NCBI RefSeq assembly: GCF_009792235.1
Contig: NZ_CP046973.1
Span: 2,790,001 to 2,854,000, forward strand
Reading direction: 5' to 3'
DNA: 64,000 nucleotides
Source: Microcystis aeruginosa FD4
GTDB lineage: Bacteria; Cyanobacteriota; Cyanobacteriia; Cyanobacteriales; Microcystaceae
Shown here: in pieces, positions 37,497 to 46,818 of the stretch
Layout: every line of letters starts with the position of its first letter
Numbering within the stretch: position 1 is the stretch's first letter
Translations under genes and position numbers: made by a program
The notes under the pieces: model-generated
The model's database searches: none
What the model was told of the DNA's origin: nothing
Seen by the model: only the letters and a program-made list of their open reading frames with translations

Positions 37497-38490
37497 TTAG
37501 GCCGGTTCGCTAGGGGGATTATATTTCAGTAAAACCCCATTTTGTCCCAAGACAAAACCCTTGTCGGAATTGATAAAAACAATTCGATAGAGATTGGAGG
37601 GGACACTTTCCACAGCGCGATTCTTTTTGCCAAGATTGGCCGCTGTCATGACTGACCAAGAGATTGCCGCTACCACCAGCGACCCAAATTTCTTCGGGGG
37701 TGCGGTAGTTGAGGTCCAAAAGTCCCCAACTGGTGGAAAATTCGGGGAATACCTTATCTTCCCATGTATCGAGATCATTGGGGCTAGTAAATTGTAGTTG
37801 ACCACCCCGGGCCAGGGCCCACAGTTCCCCATTTTCACCATAACCGACTTTTTGTAAGCGGCGGGAGGAAAGACGATTGTGGGGTTGCCATTCTGTTGAC
37901 CCCGGTTCCCAAGTGGAATAAAAGTTCCCGCGTGCGGAAACGGCCACGTATTTACCATCATGGGAACGAACAATTGTCCGGGCCACACCCACAGCACCTT
38001 CCACTAAAGCTTGCCAAGTTTTGCCCCCGTCTTTGGTGCGGTAGATAGCGCCTAAATCCGTGACCATTTCGGCGGTTTTGTCGTTCAGGGCGATAATTCC
38101 GTAGGGAGAACCGGGTAATTTTTCACTTAAGGGGATACGGGACCAGCTGCTGCCCCCGTCTTCGCTATGGAGAAGAATTGAGGGTTTACCGACAATCCAA
38201 CCCTCTTGGTTGTGGAAACTGACGGCGCTAAAGCTAACTTTTTCGTCGCCAAGGTTGAGGACTTTTTGCTGCCAGTTGTCCCCCCCATCGCTGGTTTCAA
38301 AGAGGGTAGATTTGGTTCCCACTAACCAACCATGCTGCAGGTCGTCGGTAAAGGCGATATCGGCAAAAGTGGAGTCAGTGTCGAGGGTGAGGATTTGCCA
38401 AGGACTATTGCTCAGGGATGGCACACTACTACAGCTAAAGCAGAAAAAGGCTACAGCTAGAAATATTACGAATTGTTTCAGTTTTCTCAT
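37497..38490 (-). pseudogene. ycf48: Photosystem II assembly/repair factor Ycf48 with a C-terminal frameshift
   Basis: Ycf48 (HCF136) is a lumenal seven-bladed propeller lipoprotein that binds precursor D1 during PSII assembly. A signal peptide with a lipobox-like end (AVAFFCFSC) precedes repeated blades with the SxDGGxxW motif (ETSDGGDNW, HSEDGGSSW, RTKDGGKTW, SHDSGQSW). After SGQSWQK the frame is shifted by one extra base in AAAAAGAATCGC (about 37620). Translated as is, the protein ends in an unrelated 38-residue tail at 37519. The expected end (RAVESVPSNLYRIVFINSD, stop 37497) lies in the next frame. I start at MRKLKQFV (38490). This is a real mutation or a base-calling error in an A run. 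Confidence 0.85.
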
Positions 38491-38597
38491 CAATGGTTCA
38501 GAGGTATTGGTCAAGGAATCGGGACGGATTAAGGTTTGTACCCGATGGGTTACAGGCTCATAAGAGCCGTTAGATTTAAAGATAATGAGTGCTTGAG

Positions 38598-38945
38598 TTA
38601 GTTTAAACCATATAAACTAATAAAGAAAACAAATCCTAGCGCTAAAGCCCCGAAAATCAAAATATTTTTTTGTGCGGGAGTGAGACGGTTGACTCCAAAA
38701 CCATAGCTAAGATTTTCTTGGAATCCCGAAGGAGCATCTTTAGCTCCAATGTTGATAAATTGGGAACGACGCACACCACACACGGGACAGCGCCACGTTT
38801 CTGGCAATTCCTCGAAGGGGGTTCCAGCGGGAGTGTTGGTTTTACTATCTCCCTTGCTGGGGTCGTAAACATAGCCGCAGGAGCGACATTCATAGTTGGC
38901 AGGGGCCTGGTCGGCTAGAGTTAGTTCTGGTGGGCGATCGCTCAT
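38598..38945 (-). CDS. rubA: Membrane-anchored rubredoxin
   Basis: A 115-residue protein with the rubredoxin fold: [16 protein letters not shown] and [13 protein letters not shown] give the two CxxC iron ligands. A C-terminal transmembrane helix follows ([20 protein letters not shown]). In cyanobacteria and plastids this rubredoxin is needed for accumulation of photosystems, and its gene lies upstream of ycf48-psbEFLJ as here. The start at 38945 ([12 protein letters not shown]) is chosen over an upstream in-frame ATG. Confidence 0.95.
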   Translation of the reverse strand: MSDRPPELTLADQAPANYECRSCGYVYDPSKGDSKTNTPAGTPFEELPETWRCPVCGVRRSQFINIGAKDAPSGFQENLSYGFGVNRLTPAQKNILIFGALALGFVFFISLYGLN

Positions 38946-39498
38946 GACTAAGATTAAAGGAATTTTCAACACTCTGTTACAAATTATCCTTGAAAATTGA
39001 CCCCTCTCACGGGCAAGCCCTGACAGAATACCAAGTTTTCAAGTCTTAAAAGGATTAGCGAGGCAGCATATCGGCTTTAAAAAAGTAAGATTAATCTATT
39101 AGGGCTTAAATGTCTATTAAAACTTTATTAAGTTTATATTTGGATTATTTACCCTGATTTTGGTACTCAAATTTATTCCGAAAAATTGAGAAATTTTAGG
39201 CAGGGAAGAAATCAGAGGTGAGAAATCACACCTCTAACCGATTATTCTCGACTAAATTGACTAAATCCCCGGCTTAATTTCTTCTTAGAGGCGAGAGTGA
39301 AGCTAAATTACTTGTCTCCACCTGTCATATTGAATAAATTTAATCACTTTTAGCGATCGCTTTTATATTTTGGCATAAATGGGCTGCTCCCTCTCTGTTC
39401 CCGAAAACGAAAACTTCGCAGCTCACCATTAAGATAACTGCTATCAACCTTATATTATAGGTATATAATCAACCTTAACTAAAAAGAGAGTAAAAATT
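38946..39498. other. Intergenic region between divergent rubA and the YcaO gene
   Basis: No gene was seen. I looked for a RiPP precursor peptide. The only starts give short frames (15 residues from about 39110; 17 residues, MGCSLSVPENENFAAHH, from 39378), and neither has a convincing leader. A HIP1 octamer is at 39354. The hairpin AGAGGTGAGAAATCACACCTCT lies near 39210-39235. Confidence 0.5.
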
Positions 39499-41796
39499 GT
39501 GTTCAACCAGCTTGATTGGAATCCTGCCTACTCAATTGAAACCCTAGAACCAAATACGGTATTTTTTCTATCTGAGCGAGAATCAATCTGTTTTCAAGAG
39601 CCGCTTTATTATCGTTTGGTAAGATTAATTGATGGTCAACGTAATCTTGATGAAATTATTGATATTCTTCAGTTAGAATTTTTACAAAATCAAGAAATCA
39701 ATCCCAATAATCCTAATTTGTTTGCAGTTATTATTAATTATAGTCTGGCAATTCAAAAAGCGATTTTTCAGTTATATAAACGAGGGTTTTTGTTAGAAAA
39801 AAAAGAATTATTGCCGTCTAATTTAGCAATTTTATGCCATCATCTTCAGGTTTCTCTATCCCAAGCTTTTGAACGATTACAATCTCTTAAGGTTACGGTT
39901 AAAAGCCTAGGCTCAATTCCCCAGCAAGATTTGATCAATATTTTGAATTCCTTGCAAGTTCAAGTCGCAGATGAAGGAGATTTAACCATTATTTTAACCG
40001 ATAATTATCTTCATCCTGATTTAGATAGTATTAATCAACAAGCTTTAGTCTCACAAAAGCCTTGGTTATTAGTTAATCCCCTGGGAAATCTAGCATGGAT
40101 TGGTCCCTTATTTGATCCCGATAAAACTGGTTGTTGGCATTGTTTGGCTCAACGATTACGAGATAATCGTCCCGTGGAGGAATTTATCATTAGACAGAGA
40201 GAAAATAAGATTTCTTTAATTTCTCCTTTAGGGTTTTCTTCGGCGACAATACAGACGGTTTTAAATATGACGGCTATGGAGATTTTTAAGTGGATTATTC
40301 AAGGTAAAAATCAACGTTTAGAAGGAATAATAATGACTTATGATACTTTAAATTTACAATTTCAAGAGCATATTTTAGTTAAACGTCTGAACTGTCCTAG
40401 TTGTGGATATTCTCTAAATAAAACACCTTTACCCGTGGTTTTAGGACATCGAAAAAAGGCGTTTACCAGTGATGGGGGACATCGTTTTTGTTCTCCTGAA
40501 GAAACCCTAAGAACCTATCAACATCTTATCAGTCCTATTACGGGAATTGTGCGAGAATTAAATAAGATTCCTGGGAATACTTTAGTTCATACTTATGTAG
40601 CGAAACATCATTTTCGCGGCCTGTTTGATGATTTAGCCAGTTTACGGCAAAATATTGGAGGTAGAAGTGCGGGAAAAGGCCGTACAGATAGTCAAGCAAA
40701 AGCAAGTGGATTTTGTGAAGCTATTGAGCGCTATTCGGGAGTTTTTCAAGGGAATGAAATCAGAGAAAAAGCCAGCTATCAAGCGTTAGGAGATAAAGCT
40801 ATTCATCCGAATAATTGTATGAATTTTAGTGAAAAACAATATCAACATCGAGAAGAATGGAATGCGAAGAATCAAGGATGGTTTCAAAAAGTGCCTGAAC
40901 CTTTTGATGAAACTAGAATCATTGATTGGACTCCTGTATGGTCTTTAACTGCTCAAGATTTTAAGTATTTACCGACAGGATATTGTTACTATGGTTATTC
41001 TCAATCTGAACCCTTAGATTGTTGGGCAGATTCTAATGGCTGCGCCGCAGGAAATACGATAGAAGAAGCGATTTTACAAGGATTTATGGAGTTAGTGGAA
41101 CGAGATTGTGTGGCCTTATGGTGGTATAATCAATTAGTTAAACATTCCGTTAATTTAGAGAGCTTTGATGAGCCATATTTTGAGCAATTAAAGCAATATT
41201 ATGAGGTGTTAAATAGGGAGCTATGGGTGTTAGATATTACCAGTGATTTGAATATCCCTTGTTTTGCTGCTATTAGTCCGATAAAAGAGCGGGAAGTGGA
41301 AGATATTTTATTAGGATATGGGGCGCATTTTGACCCGAAAATTGCCATTAGTAGAGCGTTAACGGAGGTTAATCAAATCTTACCGAATGTGTTATCTTTT
41401 AAGGAAGATGGGACAACGATTTATAATCCTTCTGCGGATCCTTTGGCGGTTAAATGGTGGCAAACCGCAAGGTTAAGCAATCAATCTTATTTAGTTCCCG
41501 ATAGTAAGATAATACCGAAAAAAAGCAGTGATTATTTACAATTAGCCAGTGATGATTTATTAGAAGATGTTAAATTGTGTCAGCGAATTGTTGAGTCAAA
41601 GGGGATGGAAATGTTAGTATTAGATCAGACTCGTCCCGATATTGGTTTAAGGGTAGCTAAGGTAATTATCCCCGGAATGCGTCATATGTGGAAGCGTTTA
41701 GGGGCAGGAAGATTGTATGATGTTCCTGTTAGCATGGGATGGTTAAAAGAAGCTTTAACCGAAGATGAATTAAATCCTTTTCCCATGTGGATGTAA
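39499..41796 (+). CDS. Fused E1-like/YcaO cyclodehydratase (PatD/TruD-like azoline-forming enzyme)
   Basis: A 765-residue fusion of the type that turns Cys, Ser or Thr of a ribosomal peptide into azolines. Residues 1-100 resemble a leader-binding RRE domain. Residues 105-310 are the E1-like part with zinc cysteines in TGCWHC (211-215) and CPSC (299-302). From 320 on is the YcaO ATPase: FTSDGGHR, GKGRTDSQAKASGFCEAIER, SNGCAAGNTIEEAILQGF, MELVERD. The C-terminus NPFPMWM departs from the usual PxPxP tail. It closely follows the cyanobactin heterocyclase PatD in order. No precursor, protease or dehydrogenase gene is adjacent, so product and cluster are unknown; the gene lies near an inversion breakpoint. 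Confidence 0.92.
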   Translation: MFNQLDWNPAYSIETLEPNTVFFLSERESICFQEPLYYRLVRLIDGQRNLDEIIDILQLEFLQNQEINPNNPNLFAVIINYSLAIQKAIFQLYKRGFLLEKKELLPSNLAILCHHLQVSLSQAFERLQSLKVTVKSLGSIPQQDLINILNSLQVQVADEGDLTIILTDNYLHPDLDSINQQALVSQKPWLLVNPLGNLAWIGPLFDPDKTGCWHCLAQRLRDNRPVEEFIIRQRENKISLISPLGFSSATIQTVLNMTAMEIFKWIIQGKNQRLEGIIMTYDTLNLQFQEHILVKRLNCPSCGYSLNKTPLPVVLGHRKKAFTSDGGHRFCSPEETLRTYQHLISPITGIVRELNKIPGNTLVHTYVAKHHFRGLFDDLASLRQNIGGRSAGKGRTDSQAKASGFCEAIERYSGVFQGNEIREKASYQALGDKAIHPNNCMNFSEKQYQHREEWNAKNQGWFQKVPEPFDETRIIDWTPVWSLTAQDFKYLPTGYCYYGYSQSEPLDCWADSNGCAAGNTIEEAILQGFMELVERDCVALWWYNQLVKHSVNLESFDEPYFEQLKQYYEVLNRELWVLDITSDLNIPCFAAISPIKEREVEDILLGYGAHFDPKIAISRALTEVNQILPNVLSFKEDGTTIYNPSADPLAVKWWQTARLSNQSYLVPDSKIIPKKSSDYLQLASDDLLEDVKLCQRIVESKGMEMLVLDQTRPDIGLRVAKVIIPGMRHMWKRLGAGRLYDVPVSMGWLKEALTEDELNPFPMWM

Positions 41797-41992
41797 ATTT
41801 TTAGGGTTATTAGAGTGTTGGGTTTCGTTGCCTCAATCCAACCTACACTCGTCGGTGATCGCACTGTGTTTGTTAACTCTCGTCGTTATTTAGTCCCAGA
41901 ATCTTAGTTATTCTGGACTTAAACGTACCTGTAGGGGCAAACCCCCTGTGGTTGCCCCCGTGTTGCCCCTGTAGCGCACTAAGGGACTTCCA
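41797..41992. repeat. Dispersed repeat and ISAzo13 flank
   Basis: No gene was seen. GTGTTGGGTTTCGTTGCCTC at 41816 is the inverse form of the GAGGCAACGAAACCC repeat found through the toxin-antitoxin island. The sequence ends GCACTAA next to the ISAzo13 terminus; read on the other strand it begins TTAG, matching the left flank of ISAzo13 copy 1. Confidence 0.6.
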
Positions 41993-43297
41993 GAGAATAA
42001 AATACCCAACAAAAAAATAGAAAAGTGTTTTTTTGAAAAAGTAATTATTTTTGTCTAGGAAAACAAAGAGTCTCCCATTACAACCTATTTTTCCGAAAAA
42101 ATAGCAGCATAAACTTTTATACTTCCGAGCTTTTTCGAGTATAACAAGGACAAGTTAAAGAATCAAATACAGTTTTTAGCTAACCATCTTAGTTAACTAC
42201 AAACTAGGTCTTATCATAATAAATATCAATAAACCATTGCCCCAAATCGGGAAAGTCTTGATTCGTTGATTCTGTGAGACGTTCGATTTTTTCTTCGATT
42301 TTTTCCCTGGCTTTTTTAGTAAGCTTTACTCCTTTTTCATAAGTTTCAGTAATCAACTTAACAATCGGGTGTTTTCCTTTCCAAGTCATAGTTTGGGCGA
42401 ATTTCAAAGCGGTTTCGATTTCATCTAAAATACTCCCATTCCAAGGGTTTTCTAACACAGCCCAGGTTCGTTCAATAGGATTATATTTACTATGGTAAGG
42501 GGGATAGTAAGCCAAACGTATATTAACTTGATATTTTTGGGAAAACTCAACTATACGTTTCATGAACTGAGTTCGTCTCGAATTATTTTCTGATCCATTA
42601 TCTTGATTAATTATCAAAGTTTTATTTTTCTCAAAACGAGATTTTTCAGATTCCCAGAAATCCTCTAATATATCAACAATAAAGTCACTGGTGACTGTGG
42701 AGGTAGTGAAATACAAAAACAACTCATCAAATTCTGGAATAAATATTCCGTAAGGGGTTAGGGTTGTTTTCGGATTAAAATCATGATCGTTTGTTTCGAC
42801 AGTTATTCTATTTTTACCTCCTCGATCCAACAGTCCAATATTAACACGGGCTTTGGCATCTAAACTAAGACGTAACATCGTAGGGTCTTCATCCGCTTCC
42901 CGATTAATGTTAGCTAATTCCTCACAGATTGCCTCGGTTTCTGGAATTTTTTTTGAGGTAAAACTTTAGCGACTCTTTTCAGACGATAACCTAAGTTATT
43001 TAATTTAACCCGAATAGTTTCCTCGCTCGGTAAATCCTCATCACTGTACCCATATTTAGAGATTAATTGCTTTCGGACTTCGGCCGCACTCAGTCTCACA
43101 TAAAGCCTTTGGCTTTTAAAACTTGGGTCAGTTTGGCTTTGAGAATCCACTAAACTTTTGATGTTTTCCAAGAGAAAAGGTAAATGTTCTTCTGCTTTTT
43201 TCCGCCCCTTAGCTGAATGATTATCAACACAAATAATGCCTCTTTTTAGTTCTTTAATTCCTTGACGAATAGTAGTTCGATTCCAGCCTAACTCCTG

Positions 43298-44493
43298 GGG
43301 AGCAAGTCAAAGCTGAAGAACAAATAAACTACTTGACAAAAGCATCAATTGGGTATGGGATAGAGAAAAGAGTGGGGAAAAGACAAAAATGACTCCAGAG
43401 CAACAACAAGAACTTAACCAACATATTCAAGCGATAGCCAAGATTCTTCATCAGGAAGCTGAGGCTGAAAAAATCCAAACTTTAGAGGGAATAGAGACGA
43501 CAATAAGAGAACAGACCTGAAAATATATAACTCCGAAACTAGGATTTTTTTTGGTCACAAAAACGACAGGAACTCAAGCCGGGAGACCGAGAAAAATAAA
43601 AAGCATCATCGGAGAATTATGCCTGACAGAAAAACAAGCAATCCGTTTAAATATTCCTCGTAATAACCAAATTAGTCCTTACTTAGAACGCTGTTGTTTA
43701 AGAGCTAGTGCCAATGTTTCTTATGAAAATGCCGCCAGAGATATTCAATTTTATACAGGGATGAAGGTCTCGGCTAGGACTCAACAACGATTAGTCCATC
43801 GCCACCAATTTGCCGAAGAAGAATCAGGAAACCCCGTTCAAGAAATTAGTCTAGATGGAGGAAAAGTGCGCTTAAGAACCGAAACTAAGGGAGAGGCTTG
43901 TATCTGGAAAGATTATAAAGCAATCTGTGTTGATACTTTCCTAAGAAAAGCTTGGTTTGGAGAGAATGAATCGTTAATATATTGGGTTAATCAACAACCT
44001 TTATCTGACCCCCTTACCTGTTTGGGAGACGGACATCCCGGTATTTGGAAAATTGTGAAAAACTGGGATTGTCCAGGAGAAAAAAGAGAAATACTTGACT
44101 GGTTTCATTTGGTAGAAAATCTTCATAAAGTCGGCGGTTCAGTGAAGAGATTGAAAAAAGCAGAAAGTTGATTATGGCAGGGCAAAATTGAGGAAACAAT
44201 AGCATTAATCTCTCCTTTAAAAAACGAACGAGCTGAAAATTTCTGTCGTTATTTAGAGATTCATCGTCATCGAATTGTTAATTATAATTACTATCAACAA
44301 GAAGAGATTTGCTCTATTGCTTCGGGAGCCGTTGAATCCACGGTTAAACAGATTGACCGACGACTGAAAATTTCTGGAGCCCAGTGCAATGAAGAAAATA
44401 TCCCTCAAGTGCTTAAACACCGCTGTGCTTACCTAAATAACAGTCTTTAGCTATTGAATAGTATTTATGTTCTGACAAAACTGACTTGCTCCC
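43298..44493 (+). mobile_element. ISKra4-family element, copy 2
   Basis: 1196 bp, the same length as copy 1 (7968-9163). Ends GGGAGCAAGTCA; 9-bp duplication TAACTCCTG at 43289-43297 and 44494-44502. Inserted in the ISAzo13 transposase gene. Confidence 0.94.
43389..44450 (+). pseudogene. ISKra4-family transposase with two in-frame TGA codons
   Basis: The same gene as at 8011-9072. It starts MTPEQQQELN at 43389 and has the shared TGA at 43518-43520. A second stop, not in copy 1, is at 44169-44171, where a leucine codon after KKAES has become TGA. The frame then continues LWQGKIEETIALISPL to TAG at 44448-44450. Two late substitutions against copy 1 are QCNEENIPQV for QWNEENIPRV. This copy is probably dead. 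Confidence 0.88.
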
Positions 44494-44781
44494 TAACTCC
44501 TGTGCAGCAAGGGTTTGTCCCCCATAGCCTAATTCTAAGACTGTTTGCGCCATGAATCTTCTTTTAGCTGCACCTTTTAATTGAAGTGCAGTTTCACTGA
44601 GCAATTTCTTGAGGGAATCAGTTAATTCCATATACACTTACAAAGAAAAACTTGATTAATAATGTACAGGATTAATTCTACTACAAAATTGGAAGGAGGG
44701 GGCAACCATCGATCCCTACCTCCCACACTCCGAGAATGATTATTATTCTTGAGAATGAATAGTTTATTTTTTGGAAGTCCC

Positions 44782-45623
44782 CTAGGGTAGTTTCTCCTAA
44801 GCAAAAACAAGTAATTAATTTAGAGCCAGAATTCATTAAAAAACAAGATGGGCATCAAAAACAAGACTGTGAAAATGCGGTCGTTAAAAGATGGTTAAAT
44901 AAGAATCATAAAAATAAGTATGGTTATCCTGTAACTCTTTTAGGAGACGACTTATATTCTCACGAACCTGTTTGTGAATTAGCGGTAAAACAAGGTTATA
45001 GTTTTATTTTTGTTTGTTTAGAAACGTCGCATAAAACTTTATATGAATGGCTAGAATTTTTAGAAAAAAGTGGCGAAGTTACGACCGTTGAAAAGAAACA
45101 ATGGGATGGACGAAAAAATCTAATTTATCGTTATCGTTATGCTTCTAGAGTTCCCTTAAGAGAGGGGGACTCAAGTCTCGAAGTTAATTGGTGTGAAGTG
45201 ACTGTTATTAATGAGAAAACCCAGAAAACTATCTACCAAAATAATTGGATAACTAATCATAAAATCACGGAAAATAATGTCGAAGAAATTGTCAAGGCTG
45301 GGCGCGGCAGATGGAAAGTTGAAAATGAAGGCAATAACGTTCTTAAAAATCACGGTTATAATTTAGAGCATAACTTTGGTCATGGTCAGAATCATTTGTG
45401 CGAGTTCTTATTGTCTTTGAATTTACTAGCTTTTTTATTTCATACCGTTTTGGATTTAGTTAATTACACCTATCAAAAGATTCGTGAGCTATTAGTAACT
45501 CGGACTTCTTTCTTTAATGATATTCGTACCCTATTAAAATTTATTTGGTTTAAGAATTGGTCGGAATTTTTCTTATTTATTCTCACCGAATATGTCCCAT
45601 TGAAAAAAGTAAATTCTAGTTGA
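44782..45623 (+). pseudogene. C-terminal part of an ISNCY-type transposase
   Basis: The open frame begins at the ISAzo13 junction (VVSPKQKQVINLEPEFI) and runs about 280 codons to TGA at 45623. It carries VTLLGDDLYSHEPVCE with the catalytic Asp, NNWITNHKITENNVEEIVKA, GRGRWKVENEGNNVLKNHGY with the Glu, and a hydrophobic tail. The 5' part is missing; a 5' fragment of the same family abuts the other ISAzo13 copy at 21308. 45624-45815 holds no gene. Confidence 0.85.
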
Positions 45624-45815
45624 AAATGTCACATCTCTTGAAGGAGAAAAAGAAAGTTATTTATAAAAAAAACTAAAAATTTTGTTAGAATTTTATCCAG
45701 ATTTATGAGTTGAAATCGATTTTTCATGGACAGAGTTCTTAAAACCTGTCTATTTATTTGTCAGATTGATTGGCTCTGCTTAGGTTTTGCACGATCGATC
45801 GAAGGACTAATATCT

Positions 45816-46598
45816 TTAACCAAAAAGTAAATCATGGAGGATTGCTAAACGCTGGTCATCTTCACGAACAATAGCACCATAATAATTTTTTTTATTCTCT
45901 AGCCAGAGTAATTCAAACTCGATCGCCTTGGACCAAGCTAAACTAAAATTATCCAAAGCTTGGGGACAATCAAAGATAACTTTGCGCGTCTCGAAGCGGT
46001 CAAAATGTCCTTGGCAGAACATTTTGAAAAACGGTAAAGAATCTAGTGACACCCCACCCCCAATAGCCACAGTCAAACCGGCAGCCTTAGCTTTTTTTGC
46101 CAAAGGTAAAGCCAGATCTAAAACTTGCTCGCTATTGACATCCCGGCGAGTTAATCCCAAAGAAGAGGCTAAATCCATGCGTCCGATGACGATACCATGG
46201 AGAGATTTTATCTCTGGAATCGCCAACATTTCCTGAAAATTATCACAGGCAGTAATCGTTTCGATATTAACTAATAACTCCACATCTTCCACCCCTTGAT
46301 CGGCTAAAACCCTCCTAGCTGCCCGCAGATATTTTTGTAAAGCGTAGGCTGTTTCTACCATGGGAGCAATCAAGCGATCGACTCCTAAATTAACTGCATC
46401 AAAGATATCTCTGATCGCTTCGCAACCGGCGATTTTCAGATTAAAATCTACCCCCGCTTTCAGACTAATTTCTTTCAACCGCATCGCTTCCGTCAGTCGG
46501 GTTCCTTCCGTCTCGAATTCCGCTTTTACCCCTGAAACATGGTGATCTTCCCTGAGTTCTCTTAACAGTTGCACCATTTTTTTTTCTAAGGAATTCAT
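45816..46598 (-). CDS. HpcH/HpaI aldolase or citrate-lyase-like family protein
   Basis: This 260-residue TIM-barrel protein is related to HpcH/HpaI aldolases and CitE-like lyases. It has GVKAEFETEGTRLTE near the N-terminus, DRLIAPMVETAYALQKY, ELLVNIETITACDNF with the E of the metal site, GIVIGRMDLASSLG with the Asp ligand, and LTVAIGGGVSLDSL. Such enzymes split or form C-C bonds in 2-oxo acids or acyl-CoA thioesters. The substrate is not known here. No linked pathway genes flank it; aspS is divergent. Confidence 0.82.
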   Translation of the reverse strand: MNSLEKKMVQLLRELREDHHVSGVKAEFETEGTRLTEAMRLKEISLKAGVDFNLKIAGCEAIRDIFDAVNLGVDRLIAPMVETAYALQKYLRAARRVLADQGVEDVELLVNIETITACDNFQEMLAIPEIKSLHGIVIGRMDLASSLGLTRRDVNSEQVLDLALPLAKKAKAAGLTVAIGGGVSLDSLPFFKMFCQGHFDRFETRKVIFDCPQALDNFSLAWSKAIEFELLWLENKKNYYGAIVREDDQRLAILHDLLFG

Positions 46599-46818
46599 GA
46601 TTTTAATCTTTCAAAATCGCTAACTGCTAGATGAGCCTTGTTGATTATAGCCGATCTGCGAAAAGCCGATAGCTGAGGACTAGGAGACCATAAAAATACC
46701 CTAAACAAGAGGACAAAAGCGACAAAATACTGGCATAATGAGCAAGGCCGTCTGATTTTTTTCTGGCCACATCCTTTCTATACTACATTCGTAATATAAG
46801 TAATTCTCTAGTTAGACT

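Larger units (their letters stand above)
42204..44631 (-). pseudogene. ISAzo13-family transposase split by ISKra4
   Basis: The N-terminal part starts at 44631 (MELTDSLKKLLSETALQLKG) and is broken at AAQELG by the ISKra4 insertion. It resumes below 43289 with the HTH part. It then crosses the same CAAAAAAAATTCC run (A8) as copy 1, ending frame 1 at 42914 and continuing in the second frame to 42204. Compared with copy 1 it has a few substitutions, for example NQDNGSEN for NQDNGPEN and TVTSDF for TVTRDF. Confidence 0.9.
41993..44781 (-). mobile_element. ISAzo13-family element, copy 2, interrupted by ISKra4
   Basis: The ends are GGGACTTCCAGAGAATAAAA (41993) and, on the other strand, GGGACTTCCAAAAAATAAAC ending at 44781, identical to copy 1 but inverted. 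An ISKra4-family element with a 9-bp duplication lies inside (43298-44493). The two flanks of this copy share no target duplication with each other. Confidence 0.9.

Noticed and set aside
39378..39431. MGCSLSVPENENFAAHH as precursor peptide of the YcaO enzyme
   Set aside because: Only 17 codons, no leader-like region and no ribosome site; Cys-Ser near the N-terminus instead of the C-terminal core position.
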